A DNA stretch of 64,000 bases from Ochotona curzoniae (lineage: Eukaryota > Chordata > Mammalia > Lagomorpha > Ochotonidae), in contig NW_024466599.1 of NCBI RefSeq assembly GCF_017591425.1, forward strand, positions 71,156,501 through 71,220,500. The letters are read 5' to 3'. A program made the position numbers and the translations under genes. Below are positions 32,980 through 44,500 of the stretch, in pieces. Each line of letters begins with the position of its first letter. Within the stretch, counting starts at the first letter, position 1. Under the pieces are notes generated by a model, which saw only the letters and a list, made by a program, of their open reading frames with translations, was not told the origin of the DNA and did no database searches.

Positions 32980-33880
32980 ATCTAGGGTTGCTTGGAACAG
33001 CCAGGGAATGCTGACCACATGACATTGCCACTGGAGCCAGTTTCTACTCAGGCATTTTATTAGGCTGGCAACCTCAGTGAGGTGAGCCAGCAGAGCCACA
33101 AAGCCATTCTCAAAATTCAACTCTTGTCTGCCCAACAGACCCAATCCCTTCTGTGAGCTCCTTTAGCTGAATCTGTATCTCTTCCTTAACTAGCTTTTCC
33201 ATTCAGCCCCTTCCTGTTCTAATCCTTGCCATATGCCTCCCTCAAGGAGGATCCTCACCTTCTTAGTCGGCTGAGGAAGGGACGTGCAGGTGCTTCTAGG
33301 CCTGAGCTTCCAAGAGCAGGAGCCCTGCATGTTGATGTGTGATAGTGTCTTCTGGGCAGGCAAGGCAGAGGAAAGCCCCTCTGATGCTTGAGGCGTCTAC
33401 ATACTAGGCCAGAGCCAGGCAGGCTCTCACTGCCACTGACCCTAATTCAGGGAAAGGAAGCAGATGGAGTTGTGGACTTAAACTCCTAACTTGAAGCCCT
33501 AGCGAGAAAAAGAGAAACAGTCAAACCTGGAGAGAAGGTGAGGGGAGGCACCAGGGCCAGCAGCATGACACCTCTGAAGGCCCTGGGTCTTCAAGAAGGG
33601 AGTTGGGCTTGATGTGGTGGCTCCTGCTGTCTGCTCCTTGGAGAACAGGTGCAGGCTGTTTGCTAGCATGGCTAACTAAAATTCTCATGTGGGGCTTGGC
33701 CCAGGAGCCAAAGGGAAGCCAATGCATACAATGGGAGTGAGAGGCAGAGAGGGAGACCGCTGTGGTGATCACAGGAGCTGCCTCATCCCGTCCCTTCCTC
33801 CAGGCTGTCCTTGCTGTCCATGCCTCATCCTTCCGCTCCCGTACCACAGACTCACAACATCCCCACTGCTGCAGGTCAGA
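32980..33880. other. Unassigned DNA
   Basis: No gene or repeat was recognised. The overlapping frames on opposite strands at 33521-33883 reflect GC-rich composition only. Confidence 0.5.
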
Positions 33881-33884
33881 TAAG

Positions 33885-34262
33885 GTTTGAAGGGCTCCCC
33901 CAAAAGTTCATGTGATTGGTGGAAACCTGGTCCCCAGGGTAGTGTTGTTGAAGGGGTTAGAAATTTGAAGAGTTCACGGTTCTCCCCAGCCTTGAGAAGA
34001 GATTACTGCTGATTTTATGGATTAGATTAGTTCTCGTTAAAACTCAGGGCCACTCCACATGCCTGCATGCCTGGCCTCTGCACACCTGGTTCCCTCTCTG
34101 ATTCTCTGCTGTGTTGTGCCAGAGCCAGCAGAACCTTGCCAGGATGCTGGAAACCATGCTCCTGGGACCCAGTAGTTGTCAGAGTTGTGAGCCAATTTCA
34201 CTTCTTTATAAAGTTCCCAATCTCAGATATTCTGCTCTGTAACACAAACTCAACCAAGACAC
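33885..34262 (+). mobile_element. MST/MLT-type MaLR LTR, nearly complete
   Basis: 'gggctcccccaaaagttcat', 'ggaaacctggtccccagggt', 'gattttatggattagattag', 'ttctctgctgtgttgtgcca', 'aaccttgccaggatgctgga', 'agttgtgagccaatttcact' and 'tctttataaagttcccaatc' follow the full LTR order. The polyadenylation region is diverged. It appears as a solo LTR with no internal viral genes. Confidence 0.8.
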
Positions 34263-34639
34263 TCACATCCCAACACATGTGTACCACATGTGCCCGTGTA
34301 CATGGCACACACATTCTCTCACCCATGCCAGGCACAGGCACCTGTTATATCCACTGACACCTCCTTTTGTATCTCCTGCTGCCTCCTGCCTTGCCTCCCT
34401 GTGACAAGCTGGGTTCTCATATTCAGGCACGATTACCTGACAATGTGGACAAAGTAGCCACCCCCTCTTTCCCTTCGTCATAATATTTCTTCCCAAATCT
34501 TTGGTGCTGTTTCTCCTCACCTACAGCCAATGAAGCCTAGAGCTGGAACCCCCTACTAAACCTCTGCCACCACACATCTCCTTGATAAAATCATAGCCAA
34601 GTCTGACCTCCTAAATGAAGGTTCTCCTCTGATTTTTCA

Positions 34640-34675
34640 AATATAATTTATTCATATAATTTGAGAAGCACAGAT

Positions 34676-34719
<44 letters not shown>

Positions 34720-34965
34720 CTCACATCCACTGGTTCATAGTTCTAATGCCCAGTTTCTAGGGTTTGGCTTAGGTCAAAGCCAGGAATCATAATCACAATC
34801 TGGGTGCCCCAGTTGTGTGGCAAAGACCCAATGATCTGAGCCATTGCCACTGTGTCCCATGGTCTGCACTAGCAGGAAGCTGGAGTTGGTAGCTGGGGTT
34901 GGGATTCAAACCTTTGAACTCAGGTGTGGGATGTAGGTGTCTGAATCACTGAGCCAAGTGTTCTC
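34640..34965 (-). mobile_element. CSINE-like SINE, old and diverged, with CA microsatellite
   Basis: 'atataatttattcatataat', 'ttgagaagcacagataaaca', a CA run, then 'agctcacatccactggttca', 'agcaggaagctggagttggt', 'gggattcaaacctttgaact' and 'ctgaatcactgagccaagtg'. The order suits a reverse lagomorph SINE but the body is longer and different from the common type, perhaps another subfamily. Confidence 0.6.
34677..34716. repeat. (CA)n microsatellite
   Basis: About 19 uninterrupted CA units inside the SINE at 34640-34965. Confidence 0.97.
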
Positions 34966-35039
34966 CTTCTCCTGTTTTGTTTTTGCTGCATTCAAGTCCT
35001 CAGAAGCATTCAACTTTGACTAACTACTTAACACTCTGA

Positions 35040-35289
35040 GAGAGATCTTCCATCCACTTGTTCACTCCTTAAATGGCTGCAATGAGGTGGGGAGCAAGAC
35101 CAGGCTGATGCCAGGAGCCAAGAACTCCATCTAGGTCTCCTACATGGGTACTCAGGGCTCAAGTACTTTTCAAGTGCTTTTCAAATGTACTAGCAGGGAG
35201 CAGAATCAGAAATGGGGCAGCCAGGACTCAAACTATCCATCTGATCACAGGCAGTGACTTCATTTGCTGTGTAGCAAAGCTGGCCCCAA
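35040..35289 (-). mobile_element. CSINE, older subtype, tail missing
   Basis: 'agagatcttccatccacttg', 'aggtctcctacatgggtact', 'gtactagcagggagcagaat', 'gggcagccaggactcaaact' and the head end 'gcaaagctggcccca' in reverse order. The A-tail half is absent. Confidence 0.8.
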
Positions 35290-36348
35290 TGGAACCAGAA
35301 TTCTGGACAACTTTTTGAGGGTATAACTTACCATGGCTAGAGGTCTCCAAGCCATTTTATTTATCTCCTCAAGGTAATTACTTATGAGATTTCTATTCAG
35401 CATCTTCCCGATCTGACACTGGATGCACGGAGTGATGTGCTGTATTTGTCACAGGTCAGCTTTGGGCTGGACCACCCTCCCTCCTCCACAGTCATCACAA
35501 CTGGCTCATCTACACCTTCAATGAGCATTGCAGCTCTCCAACAGAGTAATGGAGTGCCCAGGGGTACTACATTCTGCATTGTAGAGTTTATGGACCAGGC
35601 CATCAGGTGCAGAGAGAGGACCCATGGGCTTTCACAGGTGTGAGCTGATAGAAAGAGGCAGTGGTTTGGAGTCTGCTCTGCTTTTTTTCTTTCTTGTTTT
35701 CAGAGGGGGAAAGAAGGCAGAAACATCTCTGATTACAAGTCACAGCACCTCCAGCAAAAACTGCTGAAAGGACAAAGAGTGTTCACTTTCTCACCCTCCT
35801 TGGTGAGTGATTTGTTTATTCACACAGAGAGAAGCATGAAGGTACAATATGCAGTGTGAAATTCCACACAAGGAGTTATAGTTGTGTTAAAGTGAAGGGA
35901 GGCAAGATCATCAGAGTTTAGAAATCATAGGGTTGCCTCTTAGGGCGTGAAGGATGGGAATGCAGAGGGCTTAGAAGAAGGAAAAGAAGGGTGCATGGGG
36001 TAGGGATGGGGAGGATGTCCATGCAGGTTCCCATTACCCCTCTGGTCTGCTTGCCTGGAGTCCCACTTGGCACCTGGCACCTTTTCGTTGCCTTTGGAAA
36101 ATTGGAAAATTATGATTAGAAAGAGCAAGCACTGAGGCATAGCAAGTTTCTCCCATGAAATCTGGTTTGTAATGAAAAATAACACTTGAAACTCCTTAGC
36201 AGCCTTTTTCTGTGGGCCCCTATAGCTGTTCCCTTCTAGCTGCAGCCAATCTGATGCCAGACCTGGGGTGAGCTGCCCAGGGGATGGCTGCAATGAGGCC
36301 AGGGAAGGTCTCAATGCTACTAGAAGGTGTCTGTGCTACTGCTCTTCT
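35290..36348. other. Unassigned DNA
   Basis: No gene or repeat was recognised. Plus and minus frames at 35397-35643 mirror each other and lack domains. Confidence 0.5.
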
Positions 36349-36391
36349 AGAGTCTTCCAGAAGACTTCAGAAGAGTCTTTCAGAAGACTCT
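36349..36391. repeat. Quasi-palindrome made of two short inverted repeats
   Basis: Two related blocks, 'agagtcttccagaagactt' and 'agagtctttcagaagactct', follow each other. Each is a small palindrome (agtctt pairs with aagact), and the left end of the first also pairs with the right end of the second (agagtctt/aagactct region). It can form either two small hairpins or one larger one. Confidence 0.85.
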
Positions 36392-36675
36392 AAAAGTGTT
36401 TGTTAAGTTAAAAAAAAATAGGAAGGGGTAGTGGCTAGCTAGGTTCCTGGGAAGCTCCTGGGAAACCAGGAGGGTAGGGACAAAGGAAGCCTCAGGTTCT
36501 CAACAATCCTGGAAGCTGGATGCTTTTTGGTGCCCACTTGTCCGGGCATCAGAGAGCTGAGTTGCAGGGGTCCATGCTCCTCCAATGACTAGATGGAAGG
36601 ACTGAGCAGATTCTTAACCTTTCCAGGCCTTTCTTTCCTCCACCTAGAAAAACTTGATGCATGTTGTAGGATTGT
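36392..36675. other. Unassigned DNA
   Basis: Nothing recognised. Confidence 0.5.
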
Positions 36676-36678
36676 ATC

Positions 36679-36995
36679 TTTTTTTTTCATGATATCTATT
36701 CACTTTTGCTTATTTGAAAGGCAGAGTATATAAAGAAATCTTCCATCTGCTGGTTCACTGCTCAAGTGTCAACAACAAATGAAAATGAGTCAGGCTGAAG
36801 CCAGGAACTCTGAACTCCAGATCTACACATGCACAGCAGGGACTCAAGTACAAGGAGTATCCTCTAATACCTCCTAGGCAGGGTAGCTGGAACCTGAATT
36901 ATAGGTGGTGGATGAATTCAACTGCAGACATTTCTACATGGGGTGCTGGTGTCTAAAGTAGCACCTTAACCTGCTGTGCTACAGTGCCTACCCCA
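36679..36995 (-). mobile_element. CSINE, older subtype
   Basis: 'ttgcttatttgaaaggcaga', 'atcttccatctgctggttca', 'aggctgaagccaggaactct', 'taacctgctgtgctacagtg' and 'cctacccca' in reverse order; about 315 bases, diverged. Confidence 0.82.
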
Positions 36996-39305
36996 AAATG
37001 TAGCATTTTAAAGTAATCTGGATGAAGTGCTTATTTTCAAAGTGCCTGATAGATACATGTGCATGCCCTGCTTGGGGAATGGTTGGCTGTTGACACTGTC
37101 TTGCTGGTCTTGGGCAGAAAGGACTGCATGTTGCTCTCTGCTGCCTTTTCCCTTGGCAGTTCCCTCTCTCCATGGGCACCTGAGCAGCTTGGCCAATAAG
37201 CACATCCCTCCCCTGGCAGTATATACCTGAGGGGGCTCCTGTCCCTAGAATTACTGTGTTCTCTAAGAGGATGCTGAGGCAGCAGCTTAGCCTCCTCCCT
37301 AGGGAGAGTGTGTAAACCCAAAAGGAAGAAATGAAAGTTCAACCTCCCAAGCCCTCAAATGTAGCTGAACAAAGATCCCACAGCCTCTTTCCGACTACAG
37401 GAGTCAATAGATTACCATTTTAGCTAATGCTATTACAAATTGGATTCCTGTGTTTTACCATTAAAGAGCCCTGGCTGACGCATCCCATCCTCCTGCAGAA
37501 CAGAGCACAGGTATTCATCAGTAATCATGGGTGGAATTCAGCTTTGATTATGCACCCAAGTACTTGGCAAGAAACGAGCTGTTTCTGATATTAATCCTGA
37601 AAGTCCAAGGGACACAGTTAGAGATCCAATGTTCACATTTTGATACTAAGAGGTGCCTTTAGTGCAGGTTCACTCTCTGTGTTACAGTGGAGGCTACCTG
37701 ACACTGCCCTGGCTGTCCCACAGAAACATCAAGTTCTTGGTCAGCCATGGAAGAGATTGGCCAACCATCATGAGCCAGCGTTTGTGTCTTTGGGCATGGA
37801 GGACTTAGACTTATTTGGGAGTCCTTCCCAATCTGGTGGAATAGGAGCCAGGGAATCCACCTCTACTCAGTTCACTAGAGATTGAGATTCTTGATGGGGG
37901 TGTGATGGGATGGCTGCTTCCTTTCTCTGTCCTCCTGTGTTAAACAGTGGAACTAAGACTAAGGGGAGGAAGCTGGGGCCACTCTGACATCCGTGAAGAG
38001 GTCCCAACAGGCAAAGCAGGAAGAATAGCTTCTCCATGTGGCTGGCATTTGAGAAAACCCTGTTTTCCAGCACCCTGGATTTTGAGGGCTGCAAATAGTG
38101 ATTATTTTTGCCCTCATTACCTTCTTTCTCTATTTAAAACATAATAATTGTCAGAAGGAAACGGTAGGCTCATGCATTCCTGCCAGCGCCTCACACAATA
38201 GACACTAAAAATAGGGCTCCGCTCCACCAAGTTCTCCAAAGAGGGAAAATATACATGTACATATGATCAGAGAGGTTTGTCCTAGCCTGTCTACTGACAT
38301 TGGCTTTGCCTTTTCCTGCCCTAAAATAGCCTTTCATTCTTTTCTAAATGACCTCATTTTCCTGATGACCACACACTCTGAGCACCAGGCAGGGGAGAGA
38401 GCTGGCCTGCCTGCTCAGTCACTCTTGCTTGGTTTTGACATCCAACTCAGGGACCTGTCACCTCTGGGGACAGAGTAGGCCTAGGAACCCAGTTGGTAAG
38501 CAACAAACTGGCCTGCAGACATGACAGTCATCCTCTACCCCTGCCCACACATTGCTTGTATGACCGGCCAGGCAGGAGAGGCTGCTGAGGCACAGGCTAG
38601 TTGTAAAGGAGTCCATAGCATGACTTTGGGTGGAATGTTTTGGAAAGGTGGATCCACTCACTGTGAGCACTGCTGCGTTTGAGGCCCCATAACTGCGTGG
38701 AGGGAGAGGTCAGCAAGGGCAGACGTGTCCTGGTATTATGGCAAAGTCTAACATCTGAAACAGCCTGGCTTCTTTTAACACCCCTCCTGGCATCATCCCA
38801 TGGCCCCCATATCCAGGAAACAGTGGGTGGGTTTGTTTGTGCCCACAGCAATGAGTGAGAACACAGTTCCACTCCCTTGGGAAGTGAATGCATGTAGGCA
38901 TTGGCTGCAAAGAAGGTCCGGGCAGGTGCTTTCAGAATGACCTTGTGGCATCGCCCTATCGTGACAACAGCACATCCTCAGACACAGGCTCTTGGGGTTG
39001 GAGACTTCCTGGATCCCGCCAGAGTGAAGCTCCTAGCACCATACCCTCTAATAGCTTCTGAGCTCCACTATCCTCGTTTCTAGAAGTCAGAACTGCTATA
39101 GGCTTCCTCCAGAGCCAGGAAATCTGTCACCACCATGGGTATCCATGCCTGGGGATGATTTTATGAGCTCTGCAGTACTGACCTGGCTATTCATTTGGGC
39201 CTGGCCAAATGGACTCAGGAAGACACAGTTAACTCCTACTACTGTGTTTTATCATCTTCAAGATTTACAGCCATTCACTTTAGCCCAGATCAATATCCAT
39301 TATTT
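36996..39305. other. Unassigned DNA, the longest repeat-poor stretch (2.3 kb)
   Basis: No repeat or gene was recognised. Frames at 37008-37342 (minus), 38458-38975 (minus) and 37640-37885 (plus) overlap and have no domain. Being repeat-poor, this is the place most likely to hide a conserved non-coding element, but I cannot show one. Confidence 0.5.
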
Positions 39306-39307
39306 TA

Positions 39308-40025
39308 TTAGTTCATTTCTGTATTGCTATAGCAGAATACCTGAGGTTGGGTAATTTATGAAGAAAAGGGGTTTCTTCAGCTCAGTTTTGAAGGCTGAAA
39401 GTCCAAGGTCAGAGAGCTCTGTCACCACCAGTTAAGCCTCTGGTGAGAATCCCATGGAGGATGGCATCCCAGTGGCAGGGTGCATGCGTGGAAGAGTTCA
39501 CATGGAACAACAGGAAATCAGCAAAGTTCTGGGCCAGGATTGCTCCCTAACCTTTAAAGATTATTCATTTATTTGAAAGGCAGAGTTACCGAGAGAGGGA
39601 GGGAGAAACAGAGAGATATTCAATCTCTTGGCTCACTCTCTAAATGGTCACAGCTGGCCAGGAGCTGGGCCAGTCCAAAGCCAGGAGCCAGGAGCTTTAT
39701 CCTGGCCTCTCACATGGATGCAGAGGTGCAAACACTTTGGTTTAGTGCATTAGCTTCCACTGCTTTCTCAGGTGCATTAGCAAGGAGTTGAATCAGAACT
39801 AGAGCAGCCAGTAATTGAACTAGTGAATTTACGGAATGCCTGCACCGCAGAAGGCAGCTTTATCCACAATGCCAAAGAACCCCACCCCCCAGCTTGCTCT
39901 TTTTTAATATCTTACTCTCGTGAGAATTAATTAGAATCCCATGAGAACAATAGTAATCCCCTTTGAGGACAGTTCCCAGGGACCTAATCCAGCCCGAAAT
40001 TCCGCCCACCTTTAATCCCTCCTTC
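39308..40025 (-). mobile_element. MaLR LTR split by a CSINE
   Basis: 'gttcatttctgtattgctat', 'agcagaatacctgaggttgg', 'gtaatttatgaagaaaaggg' and 'gtttcttcagctcag' give the antisense LTR 3' end. The 5' part resumes after the SINE with 'tatcttactctcgtgagaat', 'cctttgaggacagttcccag' and 'ggacctaatccagcccg'. The whole is a solo LTR of about 380 bases after removing the insertion. Confidence 0.82.
39553..39893 (-). mobile_element. CSINE inside a MaLR LTR
   Basis: 'taaagattattcatttattt', 'gaaaggcagagttaccgaga', 'gccaggagccaggagcttta', 'gcattagcaaggagttgaat' and 'atccacaatgccaaagaacc' in reverse order. Confidence 0.85.
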
Positions 40026-40109
40026 CCTTCTCCAAAAAACGTTGTCTATCCCAGATATTGTAGTACTACATTTATAAACATATCAAAATGATCGTGTTAG
40101 ACAAAAACA

Positions 40110-40337
40110 CTAGACATTTTATGATTTTACTGCTTTCAAGTTCCAGAAAGTACAAACATCACACTATTGATACAGACCAGTGATCAGGGGTGGGGCTGGC
40201 AGAGAGAGAAGGGAGGGATCATCAAAAGGTATGAAGAACAGTTCAAGGGTGAAGGGCAGGTTGAGCATCTCAGCTGAGGGGATGGTTTCAAAAGCAGCTC
40301 ATCTGTCACAACTCACCATGTCATACCCTGTACTTCT
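40110..40337 (+). mobile_element. LINE-1 3' UTR fragment
   Basis: 'actgctttcaagttccagaa', 'cagaccagtgatcaggggtg', 'gggctggcagagagagaagg' and 'actcaccatgtcataccctg' follow the L1 3' UTR pattern ('atcagtggttgcc(t/a)ggggctg ... aactcatcaaactgtac'). It ends where a T-rich sequence begins at 40338. Confidence 0.55.
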
Positions 40338-40979
40338 TTTTATTTTAAATTTTTATTAAAGAATAATTTAAAAAATCATTTTATATATAATTAAATATTT
40401 TCTTTTTAATATGGTTTACATAGTAGAGAGGGATACAGGTACATGTGGGCCCCAGGTCAGGGTGAGAGAGGTTCAGGTATGGAGCAAAGTGGGTGGAATA
40501 TATGCTTCAGCTTTTTTTTGTTTTTCCTCCTGTGTCCACAGGGTAGAGGGGAAGGGCACCTCTCCTTGCTGTCAAACTGCATCAGCACCCAGGAATGGGG
40601 TAGCCATTTGATGATACCTTAGAGATCCCAGTATGGAGAATAGTGTTGTAAGGATGTAAATTGAGTGGCTTTGATGGTTCTGAGCTGTTGGTTTCATTGC
40701 TCCACAGTTGAGAAAATCTTTCTAAGGTCTGTTGGTTGGTTAAGTCCACATTAGTGCATCCCCAGACTCACATACTTCTTGCAAAGTTTGACAAGGAGAG
40801 TTGTCCAACCTGTTCTGCTTTCCATCCTCTGATGAGGCAGTTGATGTTCCCTGTTGGCCTAGAGGAGCTGGCTGTCATGTCCCCTATGTGCAACTGGGCA
40901 TGATGTCCACTTCATGAACATCAGCAACTGAGGAGGCTCAGTTCTGATACATGTACTTTAAGCTTAGACCACCTATCTT

Positions 40980-42180
40980 ATAGTTTTCCCTGAGGCCAGG
41001 GTCTAGTGGTCTAGTGGTCCAGTGGTCTAGTGGGGGGACCCTCCAAGAAACCTCACCTGGAGTGGCCTTAGACTTGATTCTTGTGTGTGCCAGCTAGTGG
41101 AGGGTCAGTTTTGGTCCACTACCTGTACCAACCAATGCACATACTTGTGGATGCAACTCTCTGGTCAGTTCTGCCCCCAGCCTTATCTCACCTGCAGACC
41201 AATGGGTGCTGTTGCCTAGCTCAGCCTAGCCTGCCACAGGCCCGGCCTTCATGCATACTAGGCAGTGCTGCAGCCTAGGCAGGGCTACTCTCAAAAACTT
41301 CCACCAGACCCACACTCAGCCTCAGCTTTTGCACATTCTGGTGTGTGTTACAACCTAGTCCAGCCCATCCTGCATCCTTCTAGGCTCTATGCTCACTCAT
41401 AAGTGCTGCAGCTTGGCTAGTCAAACCTGCCTCCAGACTTGACCCACATGTATGCCAACAGGTGCTGCTTCCTGATGCAGACTGGCCTGCTCCTAACCCT
41501 GGCCCTCATGTGAACTGACAGGTGTTATGGCTCAATATGGCCAACCATGCACCCTGTCCTGGCTCTTGAACATTCCCAGTCTGGCCTGCTCCCTAACCCC
41601 AGCTCTCCTACTCCCCAGCAGGAACTGTGGCCTATCAGGGAGTTTCCTGAGTTCCCTAACCAGATCTGCTCCAGCCCCATACAGACCTCAGTCATTCTGG
41701 AAGGTACAACAGCCTTGCTTGGCATAGTCTGCCCCCAGTCTCAGCCTTTGCATGCAATCCTGCCTGACTCAGCCCCTCTTCACCTCCCCGTTCTCTTGCA
41801 CACTGGTGGGTGCTGCAATCCCACAGAAGCGAGCCTTCAAATCCACTACAGAATCTACCTCCCCCGAATCCAATTCTCTTGCATTCTGGCAGTACTGCAG
41901 ACCATCTTGTCATGGCCCACCCCTTCCCCAACACTCACAGGTGATTCCCATAGCCCAGCAAGCAAGGCATGCTCCCAGTTCCAGCTTTTACCTGAGCTGG
42001 TGGGCAGCATGATGCTACTTAGCCCAGCCCAGCTAGACGCCCTCTGGTCTACCCCATCTCAGTTCCATTGCTCACATGCAAGTGCAATGGCCTGGTTTGT
42101 GGAAGCCCCCAGAAGTCACTCCGCACATGTCAAACATACCCCCACAGCCCCTACTCCAATATATCTCTGAACCCCTTTCC
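40980..42180. repeat. Degenerate minisatellite, unit about 58-60 bases, family A
   Basis: Unit ends recur as 'cctcatg', 'cacatg', 'ctctatg' or 'cttttg' at roughly 59-base spacing (for example near 41219-41252, 41395, 41452 and 41512), with 'gtgctgcagcctagg' or 'ggtgctgcttcctgatgcag' after each. About 18 to 20 degenerate units. A 207-codon open frame (41547-42170 plus) is the longest in the window but is made entirely of these units. Confidence 0.75.
41003..41033. repeat. Short tandem repeat of a 9-base unit
   Basis: 'tctagtggt' occurs about four times in direct succession with one variant (tccagtggt), at the start of the minisatellite. Confidence 0.85.
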
Positions 42181-42190
42181 TTAGGCAATC

Positions 42191-42638
42191 TGTAGCTCAC
42201 CCCTCCTCCCTGCTCACCCTACCATTCAATTGCTTGGCAGTGTACAGTATGCCTTGGAGCCAGGCTGTGTCCTGGCCTGATGTTTCCTGCCCCATGCTGC
42301 ATGGCAGCACATGGCATTTCCCACATATCTTAAGAAAAAAATAGAGTAAGAATAGGCAATTATGCCAGCGCATTGATATAATTAACACAAAGTTGACATT
42401 GACCAGGCCCACAATGTCTGCTATCTATTGACTGCTTTCTTTCAGTGGTGCAACACTTGCTTAGGAACGAGACAGCTAAGTCAGTTGCCTAAAGCTGGAA
42501 TAAAGTCTATTTTAAAGTATACATTGCTTTTATTGACAGAAATATGTAGGGATATGCGCTTATTTTTGAGCCTTGCTGAAACTTAAACCTGCAGGTAGTG
42601 CTACATAGCTCTCCCAATAGTTATTTTCTAAAATTTCT
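42191..42638. other. Unassigned DNA, possibly the flank of the minus-strand LINE-1
   Basis: The AT-rich portion 42330-42630 may already be LINE-1, since the block after the next SINE is. No gene is seen. Confidence 0.4.
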
Positions 42639-42639
42639 C

Positions 42640-42920
42640 TTTTACTTAGATATATTTGGGAGGTAGAGAAACCAAAAGAGAGAGGGAGCTCCCATCTACT
42701 AGTTCAGTCCCCCGATGCACTTGATGGCCAAGACTGAGCTTACACAATCTTGGTCTCCCATGTGGATGCAAGGAATCCGGCTCCCCGAGCCATTTATTCA
42801 CTGCCTCCCAGAGTCTTGTTAACAGGAAGCTGAGATCCAGAAACTTGAGCCAGGAACCAAACAGAGATATTCTAGTGTGGGATGAAGGCATCTTAACAGC
42901 GAGGCTAAATACTCTGCTTC
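42640..42920 (-). mobile_element. CSINE, older subtype
   Basis: 'tagatatatttgggaggtag', 'gggagctcccatctactagt', 'ttggtctcccatgtggatgc' and 'aacaggaagctgagatccag' in reverse order. Head end 'gcgaggctaaatactctgc' is diverged. Confidence 0.75.
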
Positions 42921-43984
42921 TAGAATTTCTTTTTTAAATCTAACAGTTGCTTAAAAGAAAGCGATTTCTTTTAAAAGAATTCACATAGAAGGTTATTTCA
43001 GCTATTCATGTCTAGTTCAATTGTGCTACAATAGGGAGATTTTTCTAATATTATTTCTACTTTGGGGAATTTGCTGAAGTTTTCATCATGGGTAACTGTG
43101 TGATCATCCATGGATGTTTCAAAGACCTTTGGGATAAAAAGGAACAATCTTTGCTTTCAGGATGTAGATGTTGAAATATTTCAATCAGATCAGCTTTCCT
43201 CATTTGTACTTATTTTTGTTATTTGACTGACATAAATGAACAGTTTTAAAAACCTTCCTTCTATTTCTCCTTACATTGACTGTAATCTCTGCCTTATGAA
43301 TAGCGTTGCTATGTGATTTTATGCAGATGTATCAAATCACTATTATATCTTTGTTGTACAGCGTATCCTTTAGCATTATAACATTCCCTCCCTAGTCTCA
43401 TTGAGCATTGTGTCCTTGATTTCTTCCTTTCTGGAGGTAACCTGCCAGCACTTGTTTGCTTTTAGTGTGCATCTGCCTAGGACACCTGTGTCTATCCTTG
43501 CATTCAGCTTTCATCAGTCGCTTGTTTAAAATGCATCTTTTAAAAGCCAGCATAGGGCTGGATTTTGATTTCGGATATAATGTAAAAACATTTATTCATG
43601 GGGCAAGTTCAACCAATTTATATTTATTGATATGACAGATGAATTGTTCTGCAATCTTTCCTGTTGATTCCTTCTGTGGATAGTTATTTAAAGTACATGG
43701 GCCAAGTAAAGAAAGAGAAGAGGGGGGAGTAGAAAAGCAAAGGCCTTGTGAGAAAAGAAGATAAATGAGCTGTGAGTGTTTGAAAGAACTTCTACTTTGT
43801 GTTAATGGTTAGAATTACATCATCACATGAAATCCACAGTCATTTGCTTTTTAAACACTATTGGGCAATAATAAAATTCATATGTTTTACTACTACTTTA
43901 AGACTACTTCCAAACTTTAGTAGAAAATAAAATGGGAAGATAAATTTAGTTTGGTGCAAAAAAAAATTGAAAACCTTGCAAAGG

Positions 43985-44321
43985 GTATTTTAAATATTTA
44001 TTTATTATTTTGATTGAAAAGACAGTCACTAAAAGCAAAGGAAAGACAGAGAGAAAGAGATTTTCCATCAGCTGGTTTAATTTCCAGATGCCTTGCAAAG
44101 GCAGGAGCTGGGTTGATTCAAAGTTAGGACCAGGAGATTCTTCCATGTCTCCTATGTGGGTATGAGAGACCCAAGGACTTAGGCCATCCTCTGCTGCTTT
44201 CCCAGGCCACAAGGAGAAAGCTTAATTACAGGTGGGGCAGCCAGGACTTGAACTGATGCCCTTATGGAACGCTGTCATCACAGCTGGAGGTTTAGCTTGA
44301 TGCACCACCATGCAGGCCCCA
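43985..44321 (-). mobile_element. CSINE inside a MITE
   Basis: 'tatttattttgattgaaaag', 'gattttccatcagctggttt', 'atgtctcctatgtgggtatg', 'gccatcctctgctgctttcc' and head end 'gcaccaccatgcaggcccc' in reverse order. Confidence 0.88.
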
Positions 44322-44356
44322 TATAGCTGTTATAATACATCTTTTTCATGAACTTT

Positions 44357-44500
44357 AAAAAAAGATTATATTTTATTTATTTGAAAGGCAGTGTGAGAAA
44401 GGGAAATGCTGTGAGAAGGAAAGAAGGGAGAGAGAGAAAGAGAGAGAGAGAATATGTTCACTCCTTGGTGCCCATATGAGATGCTGGCATTGCAGGTGAC
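44357..44500 (-). mobile_element. CSINE, internally deleted
   Basis: The tail end 'ttatttgaaaggcagtgtga' and a GA-rich tract are joined directly to the head-side block 'ggtgcccatatgagatgctg'. The middle of the element (about 160 bases) is missing. Confidence 0.8.

Larger units (their letters stand above)
40338..42190 (-). mobile_element. Unclassified retroelement-like unit with a minisatellite body, family A copy 2
   Basis: Read on the minus strand, the unit ends in AATAAA-rich sequence (complement of 40338-40410), as a poly(A)-tailed retroelement would. Above it lies about 550 bases of unique sequence (40420-40970), then the approximately 59-base minisatellite (40980-42180). The left edge abuts an old LINE-1 3' end. 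The shared minisatellite at 24840-25850 suggests a dispersed family. I cannot name it; lagomorph LINE-1 3' UTR or a composite SVA-like element are guesses. Confidence 0.4.

Noticed and set aside
41547..42170. 207-codon plus-strand frame
   Set aside because: Built from minisatellite units; openness explained by composition.
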